Shown here piece after piece: positions 16,320 to 25,279 of a DNA stretch of 64,000 nucleotides. The notes under the pieces were generated by a model that was not told where the DNA came from, did no database searches, and worked only from the letters and a program-made list of their open reading frames with translations. Position 1 is the stretch's first letter. Every line of letters begins with the position of its first letter. The DNA is from Halalkalicoccus sp. NIPERK01 (lineage in GTDB: Archaea; Halobacteriota; Halobacteria; Halobacteriales; Halalkalicoccaceae): the NCBI RefSeq assembly GCF_030287405.1, contig NZ_JASVVV010000002.1:186001-250000 (forward strand). Direction: 5' to 3'. Position numbers and translations under genes: made by a program.

Positions 16320-17342
16320 ATGGCGCTGTACGCGATCGACGACCTCGACGACGCGTGGGTCGCGACCCGGGAGTTCCTCACGCCGCTGTCGGCGAGACGG
16401 CTGCTCGCGCTCGCCGTCATCGTCTTCTTCGTCGGCGGCTCGGGAAGCGGCTTCCCGGGGAGCGCGAGCGGGACCGGCGTACCGGCGGAGACCGACGCGG
16501 GGGTGACGCCGTCGCTCGACGCCCTCTGGACGGTCGTCGCCGAGAACGCGCTCGTGATCGGGCTGGTGGGCGCGGCGGCCCTCCTCGTGGTGCTGGCGTT
16601 CGCGTTCGTCGGCGCGCTCATGGAGTTCGTCCTCGTCGAGTCGCTTCGCACCGACGAGGTCCGTTTGCGGGACTACTCGCGGGCGTTTCTGGGCGAGGGA
16701 CTCCGCCTGTTCGGGTTTCGCATCGCCATCACCGCCGTCGGGCTGATTCCGGCCCTCGCGCTCGTCGGGTTCGGCCTCGCGACCGCCGGGACGGGCGCCC
16801 TCACCGAACTCGGCGGGGTCGCGCTCGTCGCCCTCGCGCTGCTCTCGGTCCCGGCGTTCGTCCTGCTCGCGCTCGTCGACGCCGCCACCACCGCGTTCGT
16901 CGTGCCGGTCATGCTCGTGCGCGAGACCGGCGTCCTCGGCGCGTGGCGGGCGTTCTGGCCGACGCTCGCCGGCCAGTGGCCCCAGTACCTCGCGTACGGT
17001 CTCGTGGCGCTGCTGCTCAACGTCGCCGTCGGGTTCCTGTTCGCCCTCCTGCTCGGGATCGTGGCGCTGTTCTTCCTCGTCCCGTTCGCGATCATCGCCG
17101 CGAGCACCACGCTGATCGTCTCGGAGCCGATCGTCGCGGCCGTTGCGGTCGTCCTCGGCTCGCTGTTCGTCCTCTTTCTCGGGATCGTGGTGCTGCTCGT
17201 ACAGGTGCCGGTCCTGACCTACCTCCGGTACTATGCGCTGTTCGTCCTCGGGGACACCGACGGGGGACTCGATCCGATCCCCGAGGTGAGGCGGACCGTG
17301 CGCGAGCCGAACGAACGCGACGACGCCCCCGAACCCCTATAG
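16320..17342 (+). CDS. Multi-pass membrane protein, uncharacterised
   Basis: A 340-residue protein with six to seven long hydrophobic segments and short loops. The N-terminal MALYAIDDLDDAWVATREFL is cytoplasmic-looking, and a Gly/Ser/Thr-rich loop follows the first segment. The segment pattern (GAWRAFWPTLAGQWPQYLAY between helices) recalls haloarchaeal DUF7544/DUF4013-like and glycerophosphodiesterase membrane domains; I cannot choose between them. A TATA-like gggatttaatc about 24 bases before the ATG supports the start. Function unknown. The next gene starts 22 bases after the stop, using a TATA box that overlaps it. Confidence 0.75.
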   Translation: MALYAIDDLDDAWVATREFLTPLSARRLLALAVIVFFVGGSGSGFPGSASGTGVPAETDAGVTPSLDALWTVVAENALVIGLVGAAALLVVLAFAFVGALMEFVLVESLRTDEVRLRDYSRAFLGEGLRLFGFRIAITAVGLIPALALVGFGLATAGTGALTELGGVALVALALLSVPAFVLLALVDAATTAFVVPVMLVRETGVLGAWRAFWPTLAGQWPQYLAYGLVALLLNVAVGFLFALLLGIVALFFLVPFAIIAASTTLIVSEPIVAAVAVVLGSLFVLFLGIVVLLVQVPVLTYLRYYALFVLGDTDGGLDPIPEVRRTVREPNERDDAPEPL

Positions 17343-17364
17343 GGTCGCCGTCCCGACGGCGCTC

Positions 17365-18267
17365 ATGGAGAGACGCATCCACCTCGTCGACGCCTTCACC
17401 GGGGAGCCACTGACGGGCAACGCCGCCGGCGTGGTGCCCGACGCCGCCGGCCTCGACGAGCGCCAACAGCAGGCGATCGCTCGCGAACTCGCGGTCAGCG
17501 AGACGGCCTTTCTGACCGATTCGGACCGGGCGGACCGCCGGATCCGGTATTTCACCCCCACGACCGAGGTGGACCTCTGTGGCCACGCGACGATCGCGAG
17601 CCACGCCCACCTGTTCGAGGCGGGGGAACTCGAGGCGGGAACACACACCCTCGAAACGAACGTCGGCGTCCTCGAGATCGAGGTCCGCTCGGATGGAGCG
17701 GTCTGGATGACCCAGGACGACCCGCGCGTCGAACGGGTCGATCTCGACTACGACGAGGTGGCCGGCGCGCTCGGAATCGACCGCGCAGCTCTAACGGACG
17801 TCGGTGCTGACCTCCCGCTCGCGGTATCCTCGACCGGCTTTCCCGTCCTCGTGGTCCCGGTGAACTTCCTCGAAGGCCTCGGGAACGCCGCCCCCGACGA
17901 CCGAGAGATTGCCGACCTCTGCGAGGACGTCGGCGCGATGGGCCTGTACGCGTTCACGTTCGACACGCTCACGGCGGAAGCGACCCTCCACGGACGGATG
18001 TTCGCGCCGCCCGCGGGCATCTCGGAGGACCCCGTGACCGGCACGGCGAGCGGCGCGGTCGGGGCGTACCTCCGCGAGGTCGACGCGTTCGGCGAAAGCG
18101 AGTTCCCCGAGGAGATGCGCTTCGAGCAGGGCCACTTCCTCGACCGTCCGGGCGAGGTCCGGGTCCGGGTCGAGGAGACGGTGCGCGTCGGCGGCCGTGC
18201 GGTCGAGGCGCTCTCGGGGACCCTCTCGGTGCCCGAACGCGAGGACGACGGGATCGTCGAGCCGTAG
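17365..18267 (+). CDS. PhzF family epimerase/isomerase
   Basis: A 300-residue protein of the PhzF/diaminopimelate-epimerase fold. The N-terminus reads VDAFTGEPLTGNAAGVV, and the catalytic glutamate lies in ELAVSETAFL. Other family motifs are RIRYFTPTTEVDLCGHAT and, in the second lobe, GISEDPVTGTASGAVGAYL. PhzF enzymes catalyse isomerisation of cyclic or amino-acid-like substrates; no phenazine genes are nearby, so the substrate is unknown. The palindromic TATA CCCTATAGGG at the end of the upstream membrane gene is about 26 bases before this ATG, so it probably has its own leaderless transcript. Confidence 0.9.
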   Translation: MERRIHLVDAFTGEPLTGNAAGVVPDAAGLDERQQQAIARELAVSETAFLTDSDRADRRIRYFTPTTEVDLCGHATIASHAHLFEAGELEAGTHTLETNVGVLEIEVRSDGAVWMTQDDPRVERVDLDYDEVAGALGIDRAALTDVGADLPLAVSSTGFPVLVVPVNFLEGLGNAAPDDREIADLCEDVGAMGLYAFTFDTLTAEATLHGRMFAPPAGISEDPVTGTASGAVGAYLREVDAFGESEFPEEMRFEQGHFLDRPGEVRVRVEETVRVGGRAVEALSGTLSVPEREDDGIVEP

Positions 18268-18303
18268 AACCGACCGTTTACTCGAATATGGATAGTTGAT
18301 TCC

Positions 18304-18320
18304 CCGAACGTCCGGTTCGG
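18304..18320 (+). promoter_or_regulatory. Inverted repeat upstream of ppsA TATA box
   Basis: CCGAAC (18304-18309), spacer GTCCG, GTTCGG (18315-18320) form a perfect 6+5+6 palindrome. It ends about eight bases before the ppsA TATA-like cttctttactc (18328-18338), overlapping or abutting the expected BRE. This is where an activator or repressor would act on the gluconeogenic gene. Confidence 0.45.
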
Positions 18321-18362
18321 TCGCAACCTTCTTTACTCGCCTCGGTGTCGATCCGGACGTAA

Positions 18363-20678
18363 ATGGCAGTACGCTGGCTCGCGGAGATCGGCGCGGACGA
18401 CATCGAGACCGTCGGCGGGAAGGGCGCCTCGCTCGGCGAGTTGACGGGCGCGGGACTGCCCGTTCCGCCCGCGTTCATCGTCACCGCGGGGACCTACCGC
18501 GAGTTCATCGAGAACGCCGGGATCGCAGACGAGATCCACGAGGCCGTCGACGTCGACGTCGAGGACTCGAAGGCGCTCGCGGGCGCACAGGAGCGTGCGA
18601 ACGAACTCATCCTCGAGACCCCGTTTCCCGACGAGTTGCGCGAGGAGATCCTCGCGGCCTACGCCGAGTTCGAGGACGACCCGTTCGTCGCCGTCCGGTC
18701 GTCCGCGACCGCCGAGGACCTCCCCGACGCCTCCTTTGCCGGCCAGCAGGAGACCTTCCTCAACGTCACCGGCGAGGACCTCTTAGAGCGCGTCAAGGAG
18801 TGTTGGGCCTCGCTGTTCACCCAGCGGGCGATCTACTACCGCAAACAGCAGGGCTTCGACAGCGAGGAGGTCAATATCGCGGTCGTCGTCCAGCGGATGG
18901 TCGACGCCGAGAAAAGCGGCGTGATGTTCACGAGCCACCCCTCGACGGGCGACCCGCGCATCATCCTCGAGGCCGCGTGGGGGCTCGGCGAGGCGGTCGT
19001 TTCGGGCTCCGTGTCTCCGGATAACTACGTCGTCGACCGCGAGAGCGGCGAGATCGAGGAGGAGACGATCGCCACGAAGAAGCTCCAGTGCGTCCGCGAC
19101 GAGGAGACGGGCGAAACGGTGGAAGAGGAGGTCCCCGAGGGGAAGCGCGAGGCGCGCGTGCTCGAAGACGCCGAGATCGCCGAACTGATCGAACTCGGCG
19201 AGCGCGTCGAGGACCACTACGGCACGCCACAGGATGTCGAGTGGGCGATCGTCGAGGGGGAGGTGTTCATGCTCCAGTCCCGCCCGATCACGACGATCAG
19301 CGACAGCGCGAACGAGGAGGCGGAATCCGAGCTGATGAAGGGGATCGCCGACGGCAACGGGGGGTCGATGGAGTACGACGAGCGAGAGGGGAGCGACGAA
19401 AACGACGGCGAGGAACTCGTCCACGGGCTGGGATCGAGCCCCGGCCGGGCGAGCGGCGCCGCGCGGATCGTCACCAAGCTCGACCAGCTCGACAAGGTCG
19501 AGAAGGGCGACATCATCGTCACCCAGATGACGACCCCCGACATGGTGCCCGCGATGAAGCGTGCCTCGGGGATCGTCACCGACGAGGGCGGGATGACCTC
19601 GCACGCCGCGATCGTTTCTAGAGAACTCGGCGTCCCCGCCGTCGTCGGGACGAGCAACGCCACCACGGTCATCGAGGACGGCCAGCAGATCACCATCGAC
19701 GGCGAGCGCGGCAGCGTCGAGGCCGGTAAGGCGAGCGACGAGCCCGAACACGAACCCGTCGAGTCGGTCAGGCCCGAAACGCCGGTCAAGCCGATGACCG
19801 CCACCGAGGTGAAGGTCAACGTCTCGATTCCCGAGGCCGCGGAACGGGCCGCGGCGACCGGCGCGGACGGCGTGGGCCTCCTGCGGATCGAGCACATGAT
19901 CCTCTCGCTGGGGAAGACGCCCCAGAAGTTCGTCGCCGAGAACGGCGAGAAGGCCTACGTCGACGAGATCGTGAGCGGCGTTCGAACGGTGGCCGACGAG
20001 TTCTACCCGCGGCCCGTCAGGGTCCGAACCCTCGACGCCCCGACCGACGAGTTCCGCCAACTGGAGGGCGGGGAAGACGAGCCCCACGAACACAACCCGA
20101 TGCTCGGCTACCGGGGAATCCGCCGCAGCCTCGACCGGCCGGACGTCTTCGCGTACGAGCTTCGGGCGTTCAAGCGCCTCTACGAGATGGGCTACGACAA
20201 CGTCGAGGTCATGTTTCCGTTAGTAAATGACGCGACCGACGTCCACGCCGCCCGCCGGCTGATGGAGGAGGCGGGGATCGACACCGACCGGCGGTCGTGG
20301 GGCGTGATGATCGAGACGCCCGCGAGCGCGCTCTCGGTCGAGGGGATGGCGGAGGCCGGCATCGACTTCGCATCCTTCGGAACCAACGACCTCACCCAGT
20401 ACACCCTCGCCGTCGATCGCAACAACGAGAACGTCGCCGGCCGGTTCGACGAACTCCATCCCGCCGTGCTGGAGCTGATCGAGAGTACCATCGAGACCTG
20501 CCGGGACCACGGCGTGAAGACGAGCATCTGCGGGCAGGCCGGCTCGAAACCGCGGATGGTCCAGCACCTGGTCAACACGGGCGTGAGTTCGATCAGCGCG
20601 AACATCGACGCGGTGCGGGACGTCCAACACGAGGCAAAACGCGTCGAGCAGAAGCTGCTGTTGGACTCGATCCGGTAG
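18363..20678 (+). CDS. ppsA: Phosphoenolpyruvate synthase
   Basis: The 771-residue PEP synthase makes PEP from pyruvate, ATP and water, the first step of gluconeogenesis. Domains in order: the ATP-grasp nucleotide-binding part (DDPFVAVRSSATAEDLPDAS), an acidic linker near residues 320-355, the swivelling domain with phospho-His414 in GGMTSHAAIVSREL, and the PEP/pyruvate barrel with catalytic Cys723 in SICGQAGS. All key residues are present. A TATA-like ttctttactc about 28 bases before the ATG indicates a leaderless mRNA. Pyruvate kinase, the opposing enzyme, is 4.6 kb downstream in its own unit. Confidence 0.96.
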   Translation: MAVRWLAEIGADDIETVGGKGASLGELTGAGLPVPPAFIVTAGTYREFIENAGIADEIHEAVDVDVEDSKALAGAQERANELILETPFPDELREEILAAYAEFEDDPFVAVRSSATAEDLPDASFAGQQETFLNVTGEDLLERVKECWASLFTQRAIYYRKQQGFDSEEVNIAVVVQRMVDAEKSGVMFTSHPSTGDPRIILEAAWGLGEAVVSGSVSPDNYVVDRESGEIEEETIATKKLQCVRDEETGETVEEEVPEGKREARVLEDAEIAELIELGERVEDHYGTPQDVEWAIVEGEVFMLQSRPITTISDSANEEAESELMKGIADGNGGSMEYDEREGSDENDGEELVHGLGSSPGRASGAARIVTKLDQLDKVEKGDIIVTQMTTPDMVPAMKRASGIVTDEGGMTSHAAIVSRELGVPAVVGTSNATTVIEDGQQITIDGERGSVEAGKASDEPEHEPVESVRPETPVKPMTATEVKVNVSIPEAAERAAATGADGVGLLRIEHMILSLGKTPQKFVAENGEKAYVDEIVSGVRTVADEFYPRPVRVRTLDAPTDEFRQLEGGEDEPHEHNPMLGYRGIRRSLDRPDVFAYELRAFKRLYEMGYDNVEVMFPLVNDATDVHAARRLMEEAGIDTDRRSWGVMIETPASALSVEGMAEAGIDFASFGTNDLTQYTLAVDRNNENVAGRFDELHPAVLELIESTIETCRDHGVKTSICGQAGSKPRMVQHLVNTGVSSISANIDAVRDVQHEAKRVEQKLLLDSIR

Positions 20679-20708
20679 GAAAACGGTCGCGACCTATCGT
20701 CGCTCGAT

Positions 20709-20978
20709 CTACTGGAATCGAAGGCCCTTCTCGAGTTTCTCGGCGAGGCGCATCTGCTTCATGTAGCTCGCGGCACCGAGCAGCGTCGGCGCCCACAGGC
20801 CGACGAACAGCCCCTGTTCTTTGTCCCCCTTGCCGTAGAACAGGAGCCACGAGAGCGCGACCGACGCGGCCGCTCCCAGCGCGACCGGGTCCGACATCGG
20901 GTCGAACCCTCCGGTGGGCATCTCCGTTTCCGCTTCCATCTCATCCGAGTCGGTCTCGCCGTCGTCGAATAGTGTCAT
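20709..20978 (-). CDS. Small haloarchaeal membrane protein, uncharacterised
   Basis: An 89-residue protein: an acidic N-terminus (MTLFDDGETDSDEMEAETEM), then PVALGAAASVALSWLLFYG and GLFVGLWAPTLLGAASYMKQ, two hydrophobic segments joined by a charged GKGDKEQ turn, then a basic amphipathic tail. It looks like a two-helix hairpin in the membrane. The first ATG in the A/T-richer leader is taken as start; the same frame runs on upstream against mfnA, but that is a shadow. It is convergent with ppsA (30 bases apart). No family is recognised. Confidence 0.65.
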   Translation of the reverse strand: MTLFDDGETDSDEMEAETEMPTGGFDPMSDPVALGAAASVALSWLLFYGKGDKEQGLFVGLWAPTLLGAASYMKQMRLAEKLEKGLRFQ

Positions 20979-21107
20979 TGCATCTTCCAGTACCGCCGAA
21001 ACGTCGTTAGTCGCGCTGCCGTATGGAGCAAGGAGTATAGAACCCAGCGGGAATCGGCGCCGAAAACGGAACGGAACGGATAAGCGCCTCGCTCGGACAG
21101 GGAGGGT

Positions 21108-22181
21108 ATGCAACGGGCAGGGGGCAGGACGCCGCAGTCGTTCGACCGGGTGCTCTCCTCGATGTGTACGGAGCCCCACCCCGCGGCTCGCCGGGCCGCA
21201 GAGCGGTTCCTCGCGACGAACCCCGGCGATCCCGCGAGCTACCCCGCCGTCGCGGATCTCGAAGCCGAAGCGATCGGCTATCTCGGCGAGATCACCGGAC
21301 TCGACGATCCCACGGGCTACGTCGCGAGCGGCGGCACCGAGGCCAACATTCAAGCCGTTCGCGCCGCGAGGAACCTCGCCGAGGGGAGCGCCGGGAGTGA
21401 CGGCGTGAACGTCGTCGCCTCCGAGAGCGCCCACTTCAGCCTCCGGAAGGCCGCCGGACTGCTCGACGTCGAGTTGCGACTCGTCCCCACGGAGGACGGG
21501 CGGGCGGACCTCGCGGCGGTCGAGGCCGCGGTCGACGAACGGACGGCGCTCGTTGTCGGAATCGCCGGCACCACCGAGTACGGCCGGGTCGACCCGATCC
21601 CCGAACTCGCGGGGATCGCCCGCTCGGTCGGGGCCCGGACCCACGTCGACGCGGCGTGGGGCGGGTTTCTACTCCCCTTTACCGACCACGACTGGGATTT
21701 CTCCGATGCCGACATCGACTCGATGACGATCGACCCCCACAAGGTCGGGCGGGCGGCGATCCCCGCGGGGGGCTTTCTCGTCCGCGACCGGGAGACCCTC
21801 GACGCGCTGGCCGTCGAGACGCCGTACCTCGAATCGGCGAGTCAGGCGAGCCTGACGGGCACGCGAAGCGGGGCGGGCGTCGCGAGCACGGTCGCGGCCT
21901 GCGAGGCGCTGTGGCCCGACGGCTATCGCGAGACCTACGAGCGCGCGCGGGCCGACGCCGAGTGGCTCGCCGGGGAGCTGTCGCGACGGGGCTTCCCGGT
22001 GGTCGACCCCGAACTCCCGGTCGTCGCCGCCGATATCTCCGAGGAACTCTTCGAGGCGCTCCGGGGGGCGGGCTGGCGGATCTCGCGGACCGGCCGCGGG
22101 GAGCTCCGCGTGGTCTGTATGCCCCACGTCACGCGCGCGATCCTCGAACGCTTCCTCGTCGATCTCGACAGGTACCGGTAA
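21108..22181 (+). CDS. mfnA: PLP-dependent aspartate/tyrosine decarboxylase, MfnA type
   Basis: A 357-residue group II amino-acid decarboxylase. The PLP lysine is Lys212 in [10 protein letters not shown], and the pocket motif [15 protein letters not shown] and [13 protein letters not shown] are conserved. In methanogens MfnA makes tyramine for methanofuran; haloarchaea have no methanofuran, so the likely product is beta-alanine from aspartate for coenzyme A, an inference from family knowledge. It starts at [20 protein letters not shown] UspA gene follows after 27 bases and may be co-transcribed. Confidence 0.9.
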   Translation: MQRAGGRTPQSFDRVLSSMCTEPHPAARRAAERFLATNPGDPASYPAVADLEAEAIGYLGEITGLDDPTGYVASGGTEANIQAVRAARNLAEGSAGSDGVNVVASESAHFSLRKAAGLLDVELRLVPTEDGRADLAAVEAAVDERTALVVGIAGTTEYGRVDPIPELAGIARSVGARTHVDAAWGGFLLPFTDHDWDFSDADIDSMTIDPHKVGRAAIPAGGFLVRDRETLDALAVETPYLESASQASLTGTRSGAGVASTVAACEALWPDGYRETYERARADAEWLAGELSRRGFPVVDPELPVVAADISEELFEALRGAGWRISRTGRGELRVVCMPHVTRAILERFLVDLDRYR

Positions 22182-22208
22182 GCCGCTGTAGCCAGTAGAG
22201 GGTCCCGT

Positions 22209-22595
22209 ATGTACGACATCATCGTCGGCGTGGACACGGACGTCGAACGCGCGCGCACGCAGGGGGCGGCGATCGCGGATCTGCCGGGGAGCGAGGAGAT
22301 CAACGCGATCCTCGTCCACGTCTTCGGGGGCGAGGGCGGCGACATCGAGTCGGTCGACGCCGTCGACGAGGCGCGCTCGATCCTCGAGGGGGCGGGCGTC
22401 GAGATCACGACCGAGGGGATCGGCGGCGAGCCGGCGATCGCGCTCCTGGACGCCGCGGCGCGCCACGACGCCGACTGCGTCTGCGTCGCCGGTCGCAAGC
22501 GAAGCCCGGCCGGCAAGGCGATCTTCGGCAGCGTCACGCAGGACGTGATCATGGGGGCCGACCGCCCCACGCTGGTCTGTAGCACCGATGAGTGA
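22209..22595 (+). CDS. UspA family protein, short
   Basis: A 128-residue Usp protein. The start MYDIIVGVDTDVERA has the first strand but lacks the DGS motif. The loop near the end is GRKRSPAGKAIFGSVTQDV, where arginine replaces the second glycine of G-x2-G-x9-G-S, so ATP binding may be weak or absent. It probably shares a transcript with mfnA. Family membership is clear. Confidence 0.87.
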   Translation: MYDIIVGVDTDVERARTQGAAIADLPGSEEINAILVHVFGGEGGDIESVDAVDEARSILEGAGVEITTEGIGGEPAIALLDAAARHDADCVCVAGRKRSPAGKAIFGSVTQDVIMGADRPTLVCSTDE

Positions 22596-22785
22596 GCAAT
22601 CCGTATCTCCCTCGATCCGGTAGGGAGGACGTGATCGTTCACCGACGGTCGCCGTCGATGCGCCTACGAACGCGCCGATAGCGCCCGGTGGACGCCTCGA
22701 TCGTGCCGGTCATACGGCTTCTCGCGGGGGACGAAACCCGGCGGTTCTGTGGATCGTTCGGAACCATCAACGGCCGAAACCGGCG

Positions 22786-22796
22786 GGTTTAGGACC
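22786..22796 (+). promoter_or_regulatory. TATA box for metG
   Basis: gcgggtttagg is centred about 26 bases before the ATG at 22818 and fixes that start against the earlier in-frame codon at 22749. The preceding 190 bases after the UspA gene hold nothing else I can identify. Confidence 0.5.
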
Positions 22797-22817
22797 CGCG
22801 ACGAGTCAAAGAGAACC

Positions 22818-24893
22818 ATGAGCCACGACGAGTATCCGACGGATCATCCCGCGGTGGTCACCTGCGGGCTGCCCTACGCCAACGGCGACCTGCACATCGG
22901 TCACCTGCGCACGTACGTCAGCGGCGACACCCTCGCGCGCTCGCTGCGGCGACTGGGCCAGCAGACCGCGTTCGTCAGCGGCTCGGACATGCACGGGACC
23001 CCCGTCGCGGTCAACGCCGAGAAACAGGGGATCTCCCCCGAGGAGTTCGCCCTCGAGTACCACGAGAAGTACGAGGCCACCTTCCCGGAGTTCGGCGTCG
23101 AGTTCGACAACTACGGCCACACCCACGACGCGACCAACACCGAACTCACCCGGGAGTTCGTCCGGACGTGGATCGAGAACGACCACGTCTACGAGAAGGA
23201 GATCCAGGTGGCGTGGGACCCCGAGGTCGACCAACCGCTCCCCGACCGCTACGTCGAGGGGACCTGTCCGTACTGCGGGGCGAAGGCCCGCGGCGACGAG
23301 TGCGACGAGGGCTGTCAGCGTCATTTAGAGCCCGGCGAGATCGAGAACCCCACGAGCACGCTGACGGGAAACCCCGCGGAGTACCGGACCCGCGAACACG
23401 AGTTCCTCCGGCTCTCTGACTTCCAGGAGTACCTCAAGGGCTTTCTCGGGCGGCTCGAGGGGACCGACAACGCCCGCAACCAGCCAAAGGAGTGGGTCGA
23501 GGGCGACCTCCAGGACCTCTGTATCACCCGCGACATGGACTGGGGGATCGACTACCCCGGGGAGGGAAAGGAGGACCTCGTGCTCTACGTCTGGGTCGAC
23601 GCCCCCATCGAGTACGTCGCGAGCACGAAACAGTACTCGGAGCGGGCCGGCGAGGAGGTCTTCGACTGGGCCGAACCGTGGCGCGACGGCGAGGGCGAGT
23701 TGATCCACGTCATCGGCCGGGACATCATCCAGCACCACACCGTCTTCTGGCCCGCGATGCTCCGAGGTGCGGAGTACAACGAGCCCCGGGCGGTGATGGC
23801 GAGCGGGTTCGTCAACCTCGACGGGAAGGCCTTCTCGACCTCGCGTAATCGCGCGATATGGGCCGACGACTACCTCGACGAGGGGTTCGACCCCGACCTG
23901 CTGCGGTACTACCTCGTCACCACCGGCGGGTTCCAGCAGGACGTCGACTTCTCCTGGGAGCGCTTCCAGGAGCGGGTCAACGGCGAGTTGGTGGGCAACT
24001 TCGGCAACTTCGTCTACCGGTCGCTGCTCTTTGCCCACCGGAACTTCGAGGGCACGCCCGAGGCGGAGGTCAGCGAGGAGGTCCTCGCGGAGATCGACGG
24101 GGCGATCGAGGGGTTCCGCGAGGGGATCAACGAGTACTCGCTGCGCGAGGCCAGCCAGGCGGGGATCCGCCTCTCGCGCTTCGGCAACGAGTACATCCAG
24201 CGCAACGAGCCGTGGAAGCTCGTCGACGAGGACCGCGAGGAGGCCGCACGGGTCATCCGCGACTGCGTCCAACTGGCGAAGGCGGCGGCGATCCTCCTCG
24301 AACCCGTCCTCCCGAACGCCGCAGAGCGCCTCTGGGCGCAGCTAGAGGAGGGAGGTTCGGTCCACGACGTCCGACTGGCGGCGTGTCTCGAAGCCCCGAC
24401 CGAGGAGTTCGGCGAGCCCGAGGCGTTGTTCGAGAAGGTCGAGGACGACCGGGTCGAGGAACTCAACGGGAAACTCGCGGAGCGCGTCGCCGCCGCGAGC
24501 ACGGAGGCCGAGGACGAAGGCGAAGAAAGCGGGGACGAAACGGACGGGTCCGTGGACCTCGAACCGCTCGCCGAGGAGCGCATCGGGTTCGAGGAGTTCC
24601 AGGACCTCGACGTCCGCGTCGGCGAGGTGCAGGTCGCGGAGGGGATCGAGGGCGCGGACGACCTGGCGCGCCTCGAAGTGGATATCGGCGTCGAGACCCG
24701 CCAGATCGTCGCCGGGATCAAGCGCCTGCACGATCTGGAGGAGCTGCCCGGCACCCGGGTCGTGATCCTCGCCAACCTCGAACCCGCGGAGCTGTTCGGC
24801 GTCGAGAGTAACGGAATGTTGCTCGCGGCGGGCGAGGACGCCGACCTGCTGACGACGCTCGGCGACAGCGAACCGGGGACGAAGGTCCGCTAG
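22818..24893 (+). CDS. metG: Methionyl-tRNA synthetase
   Basis: The 691-residue class I synthetase charges tRNA(Met). Near the N-terminus are CGLPYANGDLHIGHL, with the HIGH motif, and the zinc knuckle CPYCGAKARGDECDEGC. The KMSKS loop is GKAFSTSRN, the KFSTS-like form known in archaeal MetRS but with alanine inserted at the second place. After an acidic linker the last 110 residues (FQDLDVRVGEVQVAEGIEGAD in part) form an EMAP-II/Trbp111-like tRNA-binding domain, so catalytic and dimerising domains are fused. Its last four bases overlap the convergent GYD gene's stop. Confidence 0.96.
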   Translation: MSHDEYPTDHPAVVTCGLPYANGDLHIGHLRTYVSGDTLARSLRRLGQQTAFVSGSDMHGTPVAVNAEKQGISPEEFALEYHEKYEATFPEFGVEFDNYGHTHDATNTELTREFVRTWIENDHVYEKEIQVAWDPEVDQPLPDRYVEGTCPYCGAKARGDECDEGCQRHLEPGEIENPTSTLTGNPAEYRTREHEFLRLSDFQEYLKGFLGRLEGTDNARNQPKEWVEGDLQDLCITRDMDWGIDYPGEGKEDLVLYVWVDAPIEYVASTKQYSERAGEEVFDWAEPWRDGEGELIHVIGRDIIQHHTVFWPAMLRGAEYNEPRAVMASGFVNLDGKAFSTSRNRAIWADDYLDEGFDPDLLRYYLVTTGGFQQDVDFSWERFQERVNGELVGNFGNFVYRSLLFAHRNFEGTPEAEVSEEVLAEIDGAIEGFREGINEYSLREASQAGIRLSRFGNEYIQRNEPWKLVDEDREEAARVIRDCVQLAKAAAILLEPVLPNAAERLWAQLEEGGSVHDVRLAACLEAPTEEFGEPEALFEKVEDDRVEELNGKLAERVAAASTEAEDEGEESGDETDGSVDLEPLAEERIGFEEFQDLDVRVGEVQVAEGIEGADDLARLEVDIGVETRQIVAGIKRLHDLEELPGTRVVILANLEPAELFGVESNGMLLAAGEDADLLTTLGDSEPGTKVR

Positions 24894-25177
24894 CGGTCCT
24901 CGACGAGGTCGGCGAAGTGCTCGGTCGGGGCGACCTCCATCGTCTGCATGTCCAGCCCGTAGCCCTGGATGGTGAGCGCGGCCTGGAAGGCGGTGTCGCG
25001 GTCGGGCGCCTCGAGGATCAGGACGAAGTCGTACTCGCCCAGCACGGCGTAGGACTCCTCGATCCGCACGTCGAAGCGTTCGAGTTCGGTTCGAACCTCG
25101 CCCCACAGCGAGGCCAGATCCTGGACGTTCTGGAACTCCCTGTCCTCCACGTCGACCAGCGAGGCGTAGGTGGGCAT
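24890..25177 (-). CDS. GYD domain-containing protein
   Basis: A 95-residue ferredoxin-like alpha+beta protein of the GYD family, recognised by YASLVDVEDREFQNVQDLAS, LGEYDFVLILEAPD and GYGLDMQTMEV. The domain is named for a conserved Gly-Tyr-Asp; here the central motif is GEYDF. Function is unknown; relatives are dimeric AbrB-size proteins, not enzymes with visible catalytic residues. A TATA-like gtctttccg about 26 bases before the ATG suggests a leaderless transcript divergent from pyk. Confidence 0.85.
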   Translation of the reverse strand: MPTYASLVDVEDREFQNVQDLASLWGEVRTELERFDVRIEESYAVLGEYDFVLILEAPDRDTAFQAALTIQGYGLDMQTMEVAPTEHFADLVEDR

Positions 25178-25248
25178 GGTCGTCGGTTCGCCGCGCGGAC
25201 GGAAAGACGTTCGGCCGAGCGTTGACTCGGGATCGAACTAACCGTTGG

Positions 25249-25258
25249 GCTTTTTGCC
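25249..25258 (+). promoter_or_regulatory. TATA box for pyk
   Basis: gctttttgcc is centred about 27 bases before the ATG at 25280 and selects it over the in-frame codon at 25262. Confidence 0.5.
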
Positions 25259-25279
25259 GGGTTGCCGTCTACATCCCCC

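Noticed and set aside
18276-18296. TrmB-type site (TACT-N7/8-GAGTA) upstream of ppsA
   Set aside because: TACT is present within TTTACTCGAATATGGATAG, but the second half reads GATAG or GGATA, not GAGTA. Too weak to call.
22749-22817. Extended N-terminus of MetRS
   Set aside because: A TATA-like box lies within it at 26 bases from the ATG at 22818; the extension is not MetRS-like.
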